In this document: one piece after another, positions 9,540-18,761 of the stretch
Layout of the letters: each line of letters starts with the position of its first letter
Position numbering within the stretch: the first letter of the stretch is position 1
NCBI RefSeq assembly: GCF_013318015.2
Contig: NZ_CP115841.1
Span: forward strand, 62,001 to 126,000
Length of the DNA stretch: 64,000 nt
Reading direction: 5' to 3'
DNA from: Agrobacterium tumefaciens
GTDB taxonomy: Bacteria; Pseudomonadota; Alphaproteobacteria; Rhizobiales; Rhizobiaceae
Translations under genes and position numbers: made by a program
Notes under the pieces: generated by a model
Seen by the model: only the letters and a program-made list of their open reading frames with translations
Database searches by the model: none
Told to the model about the DNA's origin: nothing

Positions 9540-9816
9540 TTGCGGGCAATAGCTGAGGCAACCCTCCGGTATGGAATGAGGCGATCCATACGCCTCATCA
9601 GCGGTTGCGGTCGGCTGCGATGCTGCGATGGCCCTGCAGCCTGTCGCGCCGATGCGCCACTTGCGGTCTGTCGATCAGATTTGATGGATCAAAGCCATGG
9701 TCCCGTTCACACCCTTGATCTATGTCAGTTTCATCGTTGAAACTCCGCGCCATAGTCACTGGTGAGGTGGCCAGCCACGTGACGCGCCATCTGGAATGCA
9801 GATCATGGAGAAGTGC

Positions 9817-11313
9817 ATGCTTGAAAAGCGTATCCGCAACGCGTCCCTCTTGAACAGGATCGTCAGCGCCGAAGAGGCTGCCGGCCTCATTCAGGATGGC
9901 ATGACGGTGGGCATGAGCGGCTTTACGCGGGCCGGCGAAGCAAAGGCGGTACCGCTGGCGCTGGCCGAGCGTGCGAAGACGCACCCGATGAAGATCACCC
10001 TGATGACCGGTGCATCGCTTGGCAATGATCTCGACAAGACCATGGTGGAGGCGGGCATGCTGGCGCGCCGTATGCCGTTTCAGTCCGACCCCGCTTTGCG
10101 CAAGGCGATCAATGACGGCAAGGTGATGTTCATCGACCAGCACCTTTCTGAAACGGTCGAGCAATTGCGCGGCGGCCAGATCCACGGTGTGGATGTGGCC
10201 ATCATCGAGGCGGTGGCGATTACGGCGGACGGCGGTATCGTGCCCACCACATCCGTCGGTAATTCGGCGAGCTTTGCCATTCTGGCCGAAAAGGTCATCG
10301 TTGAGATCAACCTGTCGCAACCCGACGTTCTCGAGGGGTTGCATGATATTTTCATCCCCGCAAAACGCCCGACCCGCATGCCCATTCCGGTGGTGGCAAC
10401 GGACAGCCGCGTCGGTCTGCCGTTCATTCCGGTGCCGCCGGAAAAAATCGCCGCAATCGTCCTGAGCGCCAAGAGCGACAGTTTTTCGACGGTGCTGCCG
10501 CCTGATGACGAGACCAAGGCGATTGCCGGCCATCTCACCGAATTCCTGCTGAATGAGGTCCGTCATGGCCGCATGACCTACGAACTCCAGCCGTTGCAGG
10601 CCGGTATCGGCACCATCGCCAATGCCGTCATGCACGGTTTCATCGATACGCCGTTTCACGATCTCAAAATGTATTCGGAAGTTCTGCAGGATTCGACCTT
10701 CGAGCTTTTCGACGCGGGCAAGCTGACTTTCGCCTCCGGTTCATCGATCACGCTCTCCTCTGCCATGAACGAACGGGTCATGCCGCGACTGGCCGATTAC
10801 AAGAGCAGGCTGATCCTGCGTCCGCAGGAGGTCAGCAATCATCCGGAGGTCATCCGCCGCCTCGGCATTATCGGCATCAACACCGCGCTGGAGTTCGATA
10901 TTTGCGGGAACGTCAATTCCACTCATGTCGGTGGCACTCACATGATGAACGGCATTGGCGGCTCGGGGGATTTTGCCCGCAACGCCTATATGTCCATCTT
11001 CGTCACCAAGTCGATTGCCAAGGGCGGCGCAATCTCCAGCGTCGTGCCGATGGTCAGCCATGTCGACCATACCGAACATGATGTGGATATTCTGGTCACG
11101 GAAATCGGGCTGGCCGATCTGCGCGGCCTTGCTCCGCGTGAGCGCGCTGCGGTCATTATCGCAAATTGCGTGCACCCCCACTATCGCGATGCCCTGACGG
11201 ACTATTTCCAGCGAGCGGTGGCACGCGGCGGACATACGCCGCACCTCATTGAAGAGGCGCTGTCCTGGCACAATGCACTTCGCGAAAGGGGCACGATGCT
11301 GCCGCAGCGATAG
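9817..11313 (+). CDS. Acetyl-CoA hydrolase / succinyl-CoA:acetate CoA-transferase family
   Basis: 498 residues, full length for the Cat1/AarC family. Conserved stretches include GMSGFTRAGEAKAVP, the Glu-bearing YSEVLQD (the catalytic Glu forms the CoA thioester in characterised relatives), GNVNSTHVGGTHMMNGIGGS and VTEIGLADLRGL. It moves CoA between acyl groups in the cytoplasm, for example acetate and succinate or propionyl-CoA. ATG 9817 has GGAG 6 nt upstream; ATGs at 9796 and 9805 are possible but lack such a site. The 277-bp gap before it holds a weak hairpin (9576-9598, 8-bp arms) and no convincing gene. Confidence 0.9.
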   Translation: MLEKRIRNASLLNRIVSAEEAAGLIQDGMTVGMSGFTRAGEAKAVPLALAERAKTHPMKITLMTGASLGNDLDKTMVEAGMLARRMPFQSDPALRKAINDGKVMFIDQHLSETVEQLRGGQIHGVDVAIIEAVAITADGGIVPTTSVGNSASFAILAEKVIVEINLSQPDVLEGLHDIFIPAKRPTRMPIPVVATDSRVGLPFIPVPPEKIAAIVLSAKSDSFSTVLPPDDETKAIAGHLTEFLLNEVRHGRMTYELQPLQAGIGTIANAVMHGFIDTPFHDLKMYSEVLQDSTFELFDAGKLTFASGSSITLSSAMNERVMPRLADYKSRLILRPQEVSNHPEVIRRLGIIGINTALEFDICGNVNSTHVGGTHMMNGIGGSGDFARNAYMSIFVTKSIAKGGAISSVVPMVSHVDHTEHDVDILVTEIGLADLRGLAPRERAAVIIANCVHPHYRDALTDYFQRAVARGGHTPHLIEEALSWHNALRERGTMLPQR

Positions 11314-11502
11314 AACTCGCCTGCACGTTACAATCACGTCTCCCGGCTCCGCAAGGCGGGAAAATTGGGTCTGTTTGGACACACCGGCGCGGAAATCTCC
11401 GCGCTTGCGCGATGGTTGCTGGCGCGGCAGTTCCGCCTCCGGTAGAAATTCCTGTCCTATGGCCGCTATCCGGCTGCCTTTGGGTTGCAGGAGAATGATG
11501 TG

Positions 11503-12825
11503 ATGCCCATCCGCTTCGTAGCCATAATCGCGATTGTTGCGCTGCTCGCTGGCTGCGGGGGGCGTCCCATCGGGGTCATGACGCCAACAGGGCAGACCGT
11601 GGCGGGAACCACGCCCGTCAATCTCCTGGTCGCCACCACGCGAGCGCCCTCGGACAATGCAGCCGTGCTTTTCGGCGGCGAACGCGGAACCGGCTTGAAG
11701 GTCGATGCCGTCACCATCTCCATTCCGCCCAAGGCCAACCGCAAGGTCGGGCAGGTGCAGTGGCCGAAGAAGCTGCCGCCTAACCCTCTGAAGGATTTTA
11801 CCACGGTGGCGGTTGAGCCTGTTCGTTCCGAAGCGGAGACGAAAAGCTGGATCAGCAAACATATCCATAAGGACCGCCGCGTTCTGGTCTTCGTGCACGG
11901 TTTCAACAATCGTTACGAGGAATCGGTCTATCGCTTTGCGCAGATCGTCTATGATTCCGGCTCGGATGTCGTGCCTGTGGTTTTCACATGGCCGTCACGG
12001 GCGAGTATTTTCGACTATAATTACGACAAGGAAAGCACCAATTACTCGCGCGATGCGCTTGAGGAAATGCTGACCCGTCTGGCAAAGGACAAGTCGATCG
12101 GCGAGGTCACGGTCATGGCGCATTCCATGGGCACCTGGCTTGCCGTGGAGGCGCTGCGCCAGATGGCCATCCGCAACGGCCGCGTCGATCCGAAGATCAG
12201 CAATGTCATTCTGGCAGCACCAGATCTCGATGTGGACGTGTTCAGCCGGCAGTTCGCCAGCTTCGGCAAGGCGCCGCCGAAATTCACCCTGTTCGTCTCG
12301 CAGGATGACCGTGCGCTCAGCCTGTCACGCCGCATTTCCGGCAATGTCGACCGTCTGGGCCAGATCGACCCTTCCGTCGAACCCTATCGCAGCCAGCTGG
12401 AAAAGGCTGGCATCACTGTTCTTGATCTGACCAAGCTGCAATCCGGTGACCGGTTGAACCACGGCAAATTTGCAGAAAGCCCTGAAGTCGTGCGCTTGAT
12501 CGGCGACCGCCTCATTGCCGGCCAGACTGTGACGGATTCCGATGTCGGTCTGGGGGAGGCGCTGGGCGCGGTCAGCATCGGTGCCGCGCAAACTGTCGGA
12601 ACGGCGGCAAGCGTCGTGGTCAGCGCGCCCATTGCGGTGTTCGATCCGCGCACGCGTGAAAATTACGGCAGGCAGGTGGAGAGGCTCGGCCGCTCTGTTG
12701 AAAACACCGTCGGATCGGTTGGTGATACGGCCGGCTCCGTGGTGGACGATCAGGCAGTTCAGTCTTCGAGAGTGAATTGCGACGCCGCCGCCAATCGTAA
12801 CCGGGCGGAGTGCCGCAATCGCTAG
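11503..12825 (+). CDS. Lipoprotein alpha/beta hydrolase, DUF900 type
   Basis: 440 residues. The N-terminus is a lipoprotein signal with lipobox LLAGC (Cys18), so the protein is membrane-anchored outside the cytoplasm. The hydrolase core reads RVLVFVHGFNNRYEES (oxyanion region), VFTWPSRASIFDYNYD and AHSMGTW with the nucleophile Ser, typical of DUF900-like esterases. The C-terminal tail beyond about residue 345 is low in complexity (VGSVGDTAGSVVDDQ), with two late Cys. The substrate is unknown. GGAG at 11490-11493 serves GTG 11500 or ATG 11503. It stands alone; an inverted repeat follows. Confidence 0.85.
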   Translation: MPIRFVAIIAIVALLAGCGGRPIGVMTPTGQTVAGTTPVNLLVATTRAPSDNAAVLFGGERGTGLKVDAVTISIPPKANRKVGQVQWPKKLPPNPLKDFTTVAVEPVRSEAETKSWISKHIHKDRRVLVFVHGFNNRYEESVYRFAQIVYDSGSDVVPVVFTWPSRASIFDYNYDKESTNYSRDALEEMLTRLAKDKSIGEVTVMAHSMGTWLAVEALRQMAIRNGRVDPKISNVILAAPDLDVDVFSRQFASFGKAPPKFTLFVSQDDRALSLSRRISGNVDRLGQIDPSVEPYRSQLEKAGITVLDLTKLQSGDRLNHGKFAESPEVVRLIGDRLIAGQTVTDSDVGLGEALGAVSIGAAQTVGTAASVVVSAPIAVFDPRTRENYGRQVERLGRSVENTVGSVGDTAGSVVDDQAVQSSRVNCDAAANRNRAECRNR

Positions 12826-12844
12826 ATCACGATGAGAAGTGTAT

Positions 12845-12870
12845 GGCGAAAACCATAAGCGATTTTCGCC
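12845..12870. terminator. Inverted repeat after the lipoprotein hydrolase gene
   Basis: GGCGAAAA and TTTTCGCC form perfect 8-bp arms around a 10-nt loop, 19 nt after the stop codon. There is no T-run, so this is at best a weak terminator or an mRNA 3' end. Confidence 0.4.
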
Positions 12871-12887
12871 ATCCAGCTCGCGCAGAT

Positions 12888-12905
12888 TTGTATACAGCTT
12901 GTATT
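12888..12905. promoter_or_regulatory. TTGTAT repeat with TGTATACA palindrome, operator candidate
   Basis: TTGTATACAG then CTTGTAT: two TTGTAT half sites 12 bp apart, the first inside the 8-bp palindrome TGTATACA. It is close to operators of VanR/FadR-like GntR regulators and lies about 50-65 bp before the racemase-family gene. Confidence 0.35.
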
Positions 12906-12953
12906 TTTACCTATATGGTCGGGTCAACAGCTCAACTTCCGGAGTAAGATCCC

Positions 12954-13991
12954 ATGCGTTGGAAACGCACCCTGCAGCTTCTCGATGTTCATTGCGAAGG
13001 CGAAATCGGCCGTGTCGTCACCGGCGGCGCGCCGAAAATTCCCGGCAACACCGTGGCCGAGCAGCTTAACTGGATGAATACCGATCCAAAAGGGGAAGCC
13101 CTGCGCCGCTTTCTGACGCTGGAGCCGCGTGGCACGCCCATGGGGTCAGTCAATCTTTTGCTGCCGCCGAAGCACCCGGATGCCCATACAGCCTTCGTCA
13201 TTCTCCAGCCGGATCAGGCGCATGCCAGTTCCGGCTCCAATTCCATCTGCGCGACGACAGCACTTCTGGAAAGCGGCATGGTGGAGATGCAGGAACCGGA
13301 AACGGTCGTCATTCTGGAAACGGCCGCCGGTCTGGTCAAGGCCACCGCCACCTGCCGCGACGGGCGCTGCGAAAAGGTCAAGCTGACCATGGTGCCGTCC
13401 TTCGTGCATGAGCTGGATGTGACCATCGACACGCCCGAATGGGGCAAGGTGACGATGGATATTTCCTATGGCGGCATCTTTTACGCGCTGGTCGATGTGC
13501 GTCAGATCGGCCTGACCATCGAAAAGTCCAATGCAGCGAAACTGGTTGCTGCGGGCATGATCCTCAAGGACCTCGTCAACAGTGAAATGACGGTCGTGCA
13601 TCCCGAAATCCCCGCCATATCAGGCGTGGCCTATGTGATGTTCCGCGATGTGGATGCCGATGGTTCCATCCGCACCTGCACCACCATGTGGCCTGGCCGG
13701 GCGGATCGCTCGCCCTGCGGTACCGGCAATTCCGCCAATCTCGCCACGCTTTATGCGCGCGGCAAGGTGAAGGTGGGAGACGAATACAAATCCCGTTCGA
13801 TCATCGGTTCGGAATTCGATGTCGGCCTTTCCGCCGTCACCGAAGTGGCAGGTCGTCCGGCGGTCATTCCCACCATTGCCGGGCGCGGTTTCACCTTCGG
13901 GCTGCACCAGGTCGGCCTTGACCCCTTCGATCCCTTTGCGGACGGCTTTGCCATGACGGATGTGTGGGGTCCCGAAGCGGGCGGCATCTGA
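12954..13991 (+). CDS. Proline racemase superfamily enzyme, probable 4-hydroxyproline 2-epimerase (Ser/Cys type)
   Basis: 345 residues. The second catalytic site has the expected Cys (Cys255 in DRSPCGTGNS), but the first, normally Cys-Gly-His, reads Ser-Gly-Ser-Asn (Ser93). Known family members with Cys/Cys are racemases or 4-hydroxyproline epimerases, those with Cys/Thr are trans-3-hydroxyproline dehydratases, and the Ser/Cys type is reported mainly for hydroxyproline epimerisation. That last assignment is from memory of the family. Cytoplasmic, single gene, with a candidate GntR-type operator ahead. No other hydroxyproline catabolic genes are in the window. The start ATG lies behind CGGAGTAAG. 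Confidence 0.85.
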   Translation: MRWKRTLQLLDVHCEGEIGRVVTGGAPKIPGNTVAEQLNWMNTDPKGEALRRFLTLEPRGTPMGSVNLLLPPKHPDAHTAFVILQPDQAHASSGSNSICATTALLESGMVEMQEPETVVILETAAGLVKATATCRDGRCEKVKLTMVPSFVHELDVTIDTPEWGKVTMDISYGGIFYALVDVRQIGLTIEKSNAAKLVAAGMILKDLVNSEMTVVHPEIPAISGVAYVMFRDVDADGSIRTCTTMWPGRADRSPCGTGNSANLATLYARGKVKVGDEYKSRSIIGSEFDVGLSAVTEVAGRPAVIPTIAGRGFTFGLHQVGLDPFDPFADGFAMTDVWGPEAGGI

Positions 13992-14017
13992 GGCTCGCTT
14001 CAAAAAAATGACATTTA

Positions 14018-14051
14018 CAGCCGCCCGATGCCTCTCGGCGGCTGTTTTCCT
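14018..14051 (+). terminator. Terminator of the racemase-family gene
   Basis: The stem CAGCCGCC/GGCGGCTG (14018-14025 with 14037-14044) is followed by TTTTCCT. Confidence 0.8.
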
Positions 14052-14104
14052 GTGACGAAAGATGCTAAGCGGGCGCCAATTCCGTCATGCTCCGAGGTAT
14101 CCCG

Positions 14105-15142
14105 ATGAAGTCGCTCACCCTTCGCCGCCCTGATGACTGGCATCTGCATCTGCGCGATGGCGCCATGCTGGAAGGCGTGATCGGGGATACGAGCCGCCAT
14201 TTCGCCCGCGCAATCATCATGCCGAACCTGGTGCCACCGGTGGTCACCTGCGCCGATGCCCGCGCCTATCGCGAACGCATCGTCAAGGCCATTCCGGCGG
14301 GCGACCGTTTCGAGCCGCTGATGACGCTTTATCTCACCGAGGACACGCAGGCCGACGACGTGGAAGAGGGCAAGAAAAGCGGTCTTATCACCGCCGTGAA
14401 GCTCTATCCGGCCGGCGCGACCACCAATTCCCACGGCGGCGTCCGCGATTTCAACAAGGCGATGCCGGTTCTGGAACGCATGGCGAAGATCGGCCTGCCG
14501 CTTTGCGTGCATGGCGAGGTGACGACGCCGGAGGTCGATATTTTCGACCGCGAGAAAGCCTTCATCGACACGATTCTGGAGCCGCTGCGCCAGCGCCTGC
14601 CTGAGCTCAAGGTGACGATGGAGCACATTACCACCCGCGATGGCGTGGACTACATCAAGTCGTCCAAGGCCAATCTCGCCGGTTCCATCACCACTCACCA
14701 TCTCATCATCAACCGCAACGCCATTCTGGTCGGCGGTATCAAGCCGCATTATTACTGCCTGCCCGTCGCAAAGCGCGAGGAGCACCGCTTGGCACTCCGT
14801 GCGGCCGCGATTTCGGGTGATGCCCGCTTCTTCCTCGGCACCGATTCCGCCCCGCATGTCGATCCGCTGAAGGAATGCGCCTGCGGCTGCGCCGGCATCT
14901 ATACCTCGATCAACACCATGAGCTGTCTTGCGCATGTCTTCGAGCAGGAAAACGCTCTCGACAAGCTGGAAGCCTTCGCTTCCCTCAACGGCCCAGCCTG
15001 GTACGGGTTGGCGCCAAATGAGGAGACGATCACGCTGGTGAAGCGCGATGAGCCGGTGTCGTTTCCCGCCAAGATCGAGACGGGCGCCGGGCCGGTGACC
15101 GTATTTGATCCGATGTTCCCGCTTCATTGGGACGTGAGCTGA
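14105..15142 (+). CDS. pyrC: Dihydroorotase (homodimeric, class II)
   Basis: 345 residues. It closes carbamoyl-aspartate to dihydroorotate in de novo pyrimidine synthesis. The first zinc ligands are H13 and H15 in [10 protein letters not shown], the lysine expected to be carboxylated is in [10 protein letters not shown], further His ligands lie in LCVHGEV and THHLI, and the catalytic Asp is in LGTDSAPH. The length matches E. coli PyrC. GAGG lies 9 nt before ATG 14105. It is followed by a terminator and then pyrE, an arrangement that couples two pyrimidine steps. Confidence 0.96.
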   Translation: MKSLTLRRPDDWHLHLRDGAMLEGVIGDTSRHFARAIIMPNLVPPVVTCADARAYRERIVKAIPAGDRFEPLMTLYLTEDTQADDVEEGKKSGLITAVKLYPAGATTNSHGGVRDFNKAMPVLERMAKIGLPLCVHGEVTTPEVDIFDREKAFIDTILEPLRQRLPELKVTMEHITTRDGVDYIKSSKANLAGSITTHHLIINRNAILVGGIKPHYYCLPVAKREEHRLALRAAAISGDARFFLGTDSAPHVDPLKECACGCAGIYTSINTMSCLAHVFEQENALDKLEAFASLNGPAWYGLAPNEETITLVKRDEPVSFPAKIETGAGPVTVFDPMFPLHWDVS

Positions 15143-15155
15143 TTTTTTTTAATGA

Positions 15156-15181
15156 CCGCCGGCACTGCCGGCGGTTTTGTT
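15156..15181 (+). terminator. Terminator or attenuator between pyrC and pyrE
   Basis: CCGCCGGC-ACT-GCCGGCGG followed by TTTTGTT, placed 14 nt after pyrC and 27 nt before the pyrE start. It ends pyrC transcripts or could be the regulated hairpin of a pyrE attenuator. Confidence 0.85.
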
Positions 15182-15207
15182 ATGAAGGCCGAAAAAGGAG
15201 AACGCCT

Positions 15208-15906
15208 ATGAACCATTTCACATTCACTGACCGCACTGTCGTTGCAGAACTGGTTGCGAAGATGTTGTGGGAAATCAAGGCAGTCCACTTCAATTCGGAA
15301 AGCCCGTACACCTTCGCGTCGGGCATGAAGAGCCCTGTTTATATCGACATGCGCAAGCTCATTTCCTTCCCGCGTATTCGCTCGGCGGCGATGGATTTTG
15401 CGGCAGCGGCGGTGATGCGCGAGGCCGGTTTCGAGAAATTCGACTGTGTCGCGGGCGGTGAAACGGCGGGCATTCCCTTCGCGGCTTTCCTTGCTGAGCG
15501 TCTTGGCCTGCCGATGATCTATTGCCGCAAGAAGCCAAAGGGCCATGGCCGCAACGCCCAGATCGAAGGCCATATGCCGGAAGGCGCCCGCGTGCTCGTC
15601 ATTGAGGACCTGACGACGGCTGGCGGCTCGATGTTCACCTTCATCGACGCCATCCGCGCGGCAGGCGGCATTGTCGATCACGGTATTGCGCTCTTCTATT
15701 ACGGCATTTTCGAACAGGCCGAAGCGCGCTTCGCCAATGGCAATGTCAAGCTGCATTATCTCACGACCTGGCGCGATGTTCTGGCTGTTGCCCGGGCTGA
15801 AAAGCTGTTCGACGAAAAGACCCTGTCGGAGGTCGAGGCCTTCCTCGATAACCCGCTGCCTTGGTCTGCAAAGCGCGGCGGCGTCAGCGAATTGCCGCAA
15901 TCTTAA
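15208..15906 (+). CDS. pyrE: Orotate phosphoribosyltransferase
   Basis: 232 residues. It joins orotate and PRPP to give OMP. The PRPP-binding loop [14 protein letters not shown] is clear, as is the orotate-side segment [15 protein letters not shown] and the mobile-loop segment [17 protein letters not shown]. Start ATG 15208 has AAAAGGAG 8 nt upstream; the open frame upstream of it runs through the pyrC terminator and is not coding. A GC-rich hairpin (15917-15939) follows the stop. Confidence 0.96.
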   Translation: MNHFTFTDRTVVAELVAKMLWEIKAVHFNSESPYTFASGMKSPVYIDMRKLISFPRIRSAAMDFAAAAVMREAGFEKFDCVAGGETAGIPFAAFLAERLGLPMIYCRKKPKGHGRNAQIEGHMPEGARVLVIEDLTTAGGSMFTFIDAIRAAGGIVDHGIALFYYGIFEQAEARFANGNVKLHYLTTWRDVLAVARAEKLFDEKTLSEVEAFLDNPLPWSAKRGGVSELPQS

Positions 15907-15916
15907 TTTCGGATGC

Positions 15917-15939
15917 GGCCAGCCAGCTTGTGGCTGGCC
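15917..15939 (+). terminator. Hairpin after pyrE
   Basis: A 9-bp perfect stem GGCCAGCCA, loop GCTTG, TGGCTGGCC, followed only by TTCC. Weak as an intrinsic terminator. Confidence 0.5.
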
Positions 15940-16003
15940 TTCCGATCGATCTTCGTCTAAATCGATTTAAGTCCATTTGATTTGCTGTTTGAGGAGGACC
16001 GTA

Positions 16004-16930
16004 ATGATCCTGTGTTGTGGTGAAGCCCTGATTGACATGCTGCCCCGGCAGACGACGCTGGGTGAGGCGGGTTTTGCCCCCTATGCAGGCGGAGCGGTCT
16101 TCAACACGGCCATTGCGCTCGGGCGTCTCGGTGTCCCGTCCGCGTTCTTCACGGGTCTTTCCGATGACATGATGGGCGATATCCTGCGGACAACCCTGCG
16201 GGCGAGTAACGTGGATTTCAGCTATTGCGCAACACTTTCGCGGCCGACCACCATCGCCTTCGTCAAGCTCGTCGATGGCCATGCCACCTACGCCTTTTAT
16301 GACGAAAACACCGCCGGCCGGATGATCACCGAGGCCGAGCTTCCGGCCTTGGGCGCCGATTGCGAGGCGCTGCATTTCGGCGCGATCAGCCTCATTCCGG
16401 AACCCTGCGGCAGCACCTATGAGGCGCTGATGGTGCGCGAGCATCAAAGCCGAGTCATCTCCCTCGATCCGAATATCCGCCCCGGTTTCATCAAGGACAA
16501 GCAGTCGCATATGGCCCGCATCCGCCGTATGGCTGCCATGTCTGATATCGTGAAATTCTCCGACGAAGACCTCGAGTGGTTCGGTCTGGAAGGTGACGAG
16601 GACACGCTCGCTCGCCACTGGCTGCATCACGGCGCGAAACTGGTCGTCGTGACCCGTGGCGCCAAGGGTGCGGTCGGTTACACCGCCAATTTCAAGGTGG
16701 AAGTGGCTTCCGAGCGGGTGGAGGTCGTCGACACCGTCGGCGCGGGCGACACCTTCGACGCCGGCATTCTCGCCTCGCTGAAAATGCAGGGGCTTCTGAC
16801 GAAGGCGCAGGTCGCTTCGCTGACGGAAGAGCAAATCAGAAAGGCTTTGGCGCTCGGCGCAAAGGCTGCTGCGGTGACCGTCTCGCGAGCTGGCGCAAAT
16901 CCGCCCTTCGCGCATGAAATCGGATTGTAA
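16004..16930 (+). CDS. PfkB-family sugar kinase, probably fructokinase
   Basis: 308 residues, ribokinase fold. The N-terminal signature is GGAVFNTAIALGRLG (about 27-41) and the C-terminal signature, which holds the catalytic Asp and anion hole, is DTVGAGDTFDAG. ATP-dependent phosphorylation of a hexose is expected. The N-terminal CGEALIDMLP resembles fructokinases, but 2-keto-3-deoxygluconate kinase cannot be ruled out from sequence alone. GAGGAGG lies just upstream of ATG 16004. It follows pyrE and its hairpin without an obvious functional link. Confidence 0.85.
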   Translation: MILCCGEALIDMLPRQTTLGEAGFAPYAGGAVFNTAIALGRLGVPSAFFTGLSDDMMGDILRTTLRASNVDFSYCATLSRPTTIAFVKLVDGHATYAFYDENTAGRMITEAELPALGADCEALHFGAISLIPEPCGSTYEALMVREHQSRVISLDPNIRPGFIKDKQSHMARIRRMAAMSDIVKFSDEDLEWFGLEGDEDTLARHWLHHGAKLVVVTRGAKGAVGYTANFKVEVASERVEVVDTVGAGDTFDAGILASLKMQGLLTKAQVASLTEEQIRKALALGAKAAAVTVSRAGANPPFAHEIGL

Positions 16931-17054
16931 AGGATATGGTTGAACCGTTTTGAAAAGGCGGTTCACCACTCCTGCCTGGGCCAGGGTCGTAAAAAACCGA
17001 TATTTGGATATCAAGAAGCTTGTGTCGGCCGGTCTTTCACGAAACAAGCATCGC

Positions 17055-18020
17055 ATGAGCGTTCCAACAACCCATCCTTTCGATTTCGACCCGACCTATG
17101 GCATGCGGCGCGAGCAGTTGCTGGCCATTATCCCGCCTGAGGCGCCGCCGGGCTTTGATGATTTCTGGAAGAAGCGTTATCGCCGCGCGCTGGCCACGGA
17201 TCCGCGACCGGTGCTGCGCAAGAGCAAACTCAGCCATCCCCGCTGGCATGTTCTCGATATCTCATACACATCCACCGGCGGCTTCCGCATCGGTGGATGG
17301 ATGCTTCTGCCGCGCAAAGGACAGGTGCGGCGCGGACTTGTTGTCGGCCATGGTTATGGCGGGCGGGGAGAGCCCGATTTCGATGTGCCGGTTGAAGAAA
17401 CGGCCGTGCTGTTTCCCTGTTTTCGCGGGCTTTCGCTAAGCGCCTGTCCGCCGATTTCGTCTGACCCGGCCCTTCATGTCCTCTACAACATCGACAGAAA
17501 AGACGACTACATCATCGGTGGCTGTGTCGATGATCTGTGGATCGCCGTCTCCACGCTCGTCACGCTCTATCCATGGCTGGAGGGGCAGGTGGGCTACAGC
17601 GGCATCAGCTTCGGGGGCGGGATTGGGGCTTTGGCGATACCATATGATGCGCGCATTGACCGGGGCCATCTGGTCGTACCGACATTCGGACACCGGCCGT
17701 TCTGGCTGACGCTGCCGACCGTCGGCAGCGCGGATGCGGTCCAGACCTATCAGAAGACCCATGCCAATGTGCTGGAAATGCTGCGTCTGTTCGATGCCGC
17801 TTCTGCGGCTTCCCGCATAAAAGTGCCGATGCTGGTCGCGCCCGCCCTGTTCGATCCGGCGGTGGCGCCGCCGTGCCAGTTTGCGGTTGCCAATGCCCTG
17901 CCGTTCTCAAAATTTAATGAAATCTTCATCCTAGACGCGGGACATTTCGAATACGCTGACAGTGCATCCCAAGATGCGGTCCACAGGGACAAGGTCAGAC
18001 AGTTTTTCAAGGTGCCATGA
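17055..18020 (+). CDS. Alpha/beta hydrolase of the acetyl-xylan-esterase (AXE1) type
   Basis: 321 residues from ATG 17055. The core shows the oxyanion strand LVVGHGYGGRGE, nucleophile elbow GYSGISFGGG (Ser in GISFG) and a late His in DAGHFEY. The family includes cephalosporin-C deacetylase and acetyl xylan esterase. There is no signal peptide, so it is cytoplasmic. The frame is open to a TTG at 16950, but the basic extra residues there look unlike the family and have poor support. Its stop overlaps the next esterase start by 4 bp (ATGA), so the two are probably translated together. Confidence 0.8.
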   Translation: MSVPTTHPFDFDPTYGMRREQLLAIIPPEAPPGFDDFWKKRYRRALATDPRPVLRKSKLSHPRWHVLDISYTSTGGFRIGGWMLLPRKGQVRRGLVVGHGYGGRGEPDFDVPVEETAVLFPCFRGLSLSACPPISSDPALHVLYNIDRKDDYIIGGCVDDLWIAVSTLVTLYPWLEGQVGYSGISFGGGIGALAIPYDARIDRGHLVVPTFGHRPFWLTLPTVGSADAVQTYQKTHANVLEMLRLFDAASAASRIKVPMLVAPALFDPAVAPPCQFAVANALPFSKFNEIFILDAGHFEYADSASQDAVHRDKVRQFFKVP

Positions 18021-18745
18021 AACGCGAATATCTCCGCTGGTATAGTCAAAGGCTTCATCGTGATATGGAGCTGTTGATATTCGGTCATTCTGGCGCCAAG
18101 GTGCTGATGTTTCCCACACGCGACGGGCGCTTCTTCGAATATGAGGAAATTGGCCTTGTCGACAGTCTGGCCGATAAAGTGGAGGCCGGTCATCTTCAGC
18201 TCTATTGTATCGAGGGGCTGGCCAAAGAGACCTTTTATGCGGCCCATAATCACCCGTCCGAGCGCATTCGCCGCCATGCCGCCTTCGAAGATTATATTCT
18301 CAATGAAGTGCTGCCGCTGATGGCTGAGAAAAACCCGCATGGCGATACCATCGTGCAGGGCTGCAGTCTCGGCGCGTTCCAGGCCGCCAGCCTCGTCTTT
18401 CGTCACCCACATCTTTTCCGCAAGCTCGTCGCCTTTTCCGGCCGCTACGATCTGACGATGAAGGTGGAAACCTTCGGCGATCTGTTCGACGGTTACTACG
18501 ATGACGATGTCTATTTCCACATGCCGAGCCACTTTCTGCCGGACCTCGCCTGCGGCTGGCGGCTTGAAAACCTCCGCCGCATCGACATGGTTTTCACCAT
18601 CGGCGATGCCGATCCGTTTTTGGACAACAATCATCACCTGAGCCGGGTTCTTAACGACAAGCAGATAGGGCATCAGTTGCATGTCTGGGAGGGACGTGCC
18701 CATCGGGCAGGCCCCTGGCGCAAGATGGCGGCGCTGTATATCTGA
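18017..18745 (+). CDS. Esterase (esterase D/YbbA-like alpha/beta hydrolase)
   Basis: 242 residues. The nucleophile elbow is GCSLGAF, with a downstream acid in IGDADPFLDNN and a His in WEGRAHRAGPW. The N-terminus (GHSGAKVLMFPTRDGRFFEYEE) matches small cytoplasmic esterases of the COG4947 kind. It overlaps the AXE1-type gene by ATGA, and the pair likely acts on the same class of ester. Its 3' end lies 16 bp from the convergent transcarbamylase-like gene. Confidence 0.8.
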   Translation: MKREYLRWYSQRLHRDMELLIFGHSGAKVLMFPTRDGRFFEYEEIGLVDSLADKVEAGHLQLYCIEGLAKETFYAAHNHPSERIRRHAAFEDYILNEVLPLMAEKNPHGDTIVQGCSLGAFQAASLVFRHPHLFRKLVAFSGRYDLTMKVETFGDLFDGYYDDDVYFHMPSHFLPDLACGWRLENLRRIDMVFTIGDADPFLDNNHHLSRVLNDKQIGHQLHVWEGRAHRAGPWRKMAALYI

Positions 18746-18761
18746 GGCGACCGGCGCCGTC

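Noticed and set aside
9540..9740. 66-codon plus-strand frame after the phosphodiesterase gene.
   Set aside because: No ribosome site, no motif, Cys/Arg-rich composition unlike neighbours, and it covers a hairpin.
9598..11898. Minus-strand frames of 353 and 385 codons.
   Set aside because: Antisense to the CoA-transferase and lipoprotein-hydrolase genes; no family motifs.
14015..15127. Minus-strand frame of 370 codons.
   Set aside because: Antisense to pyrC, which is complete with metal ligands.
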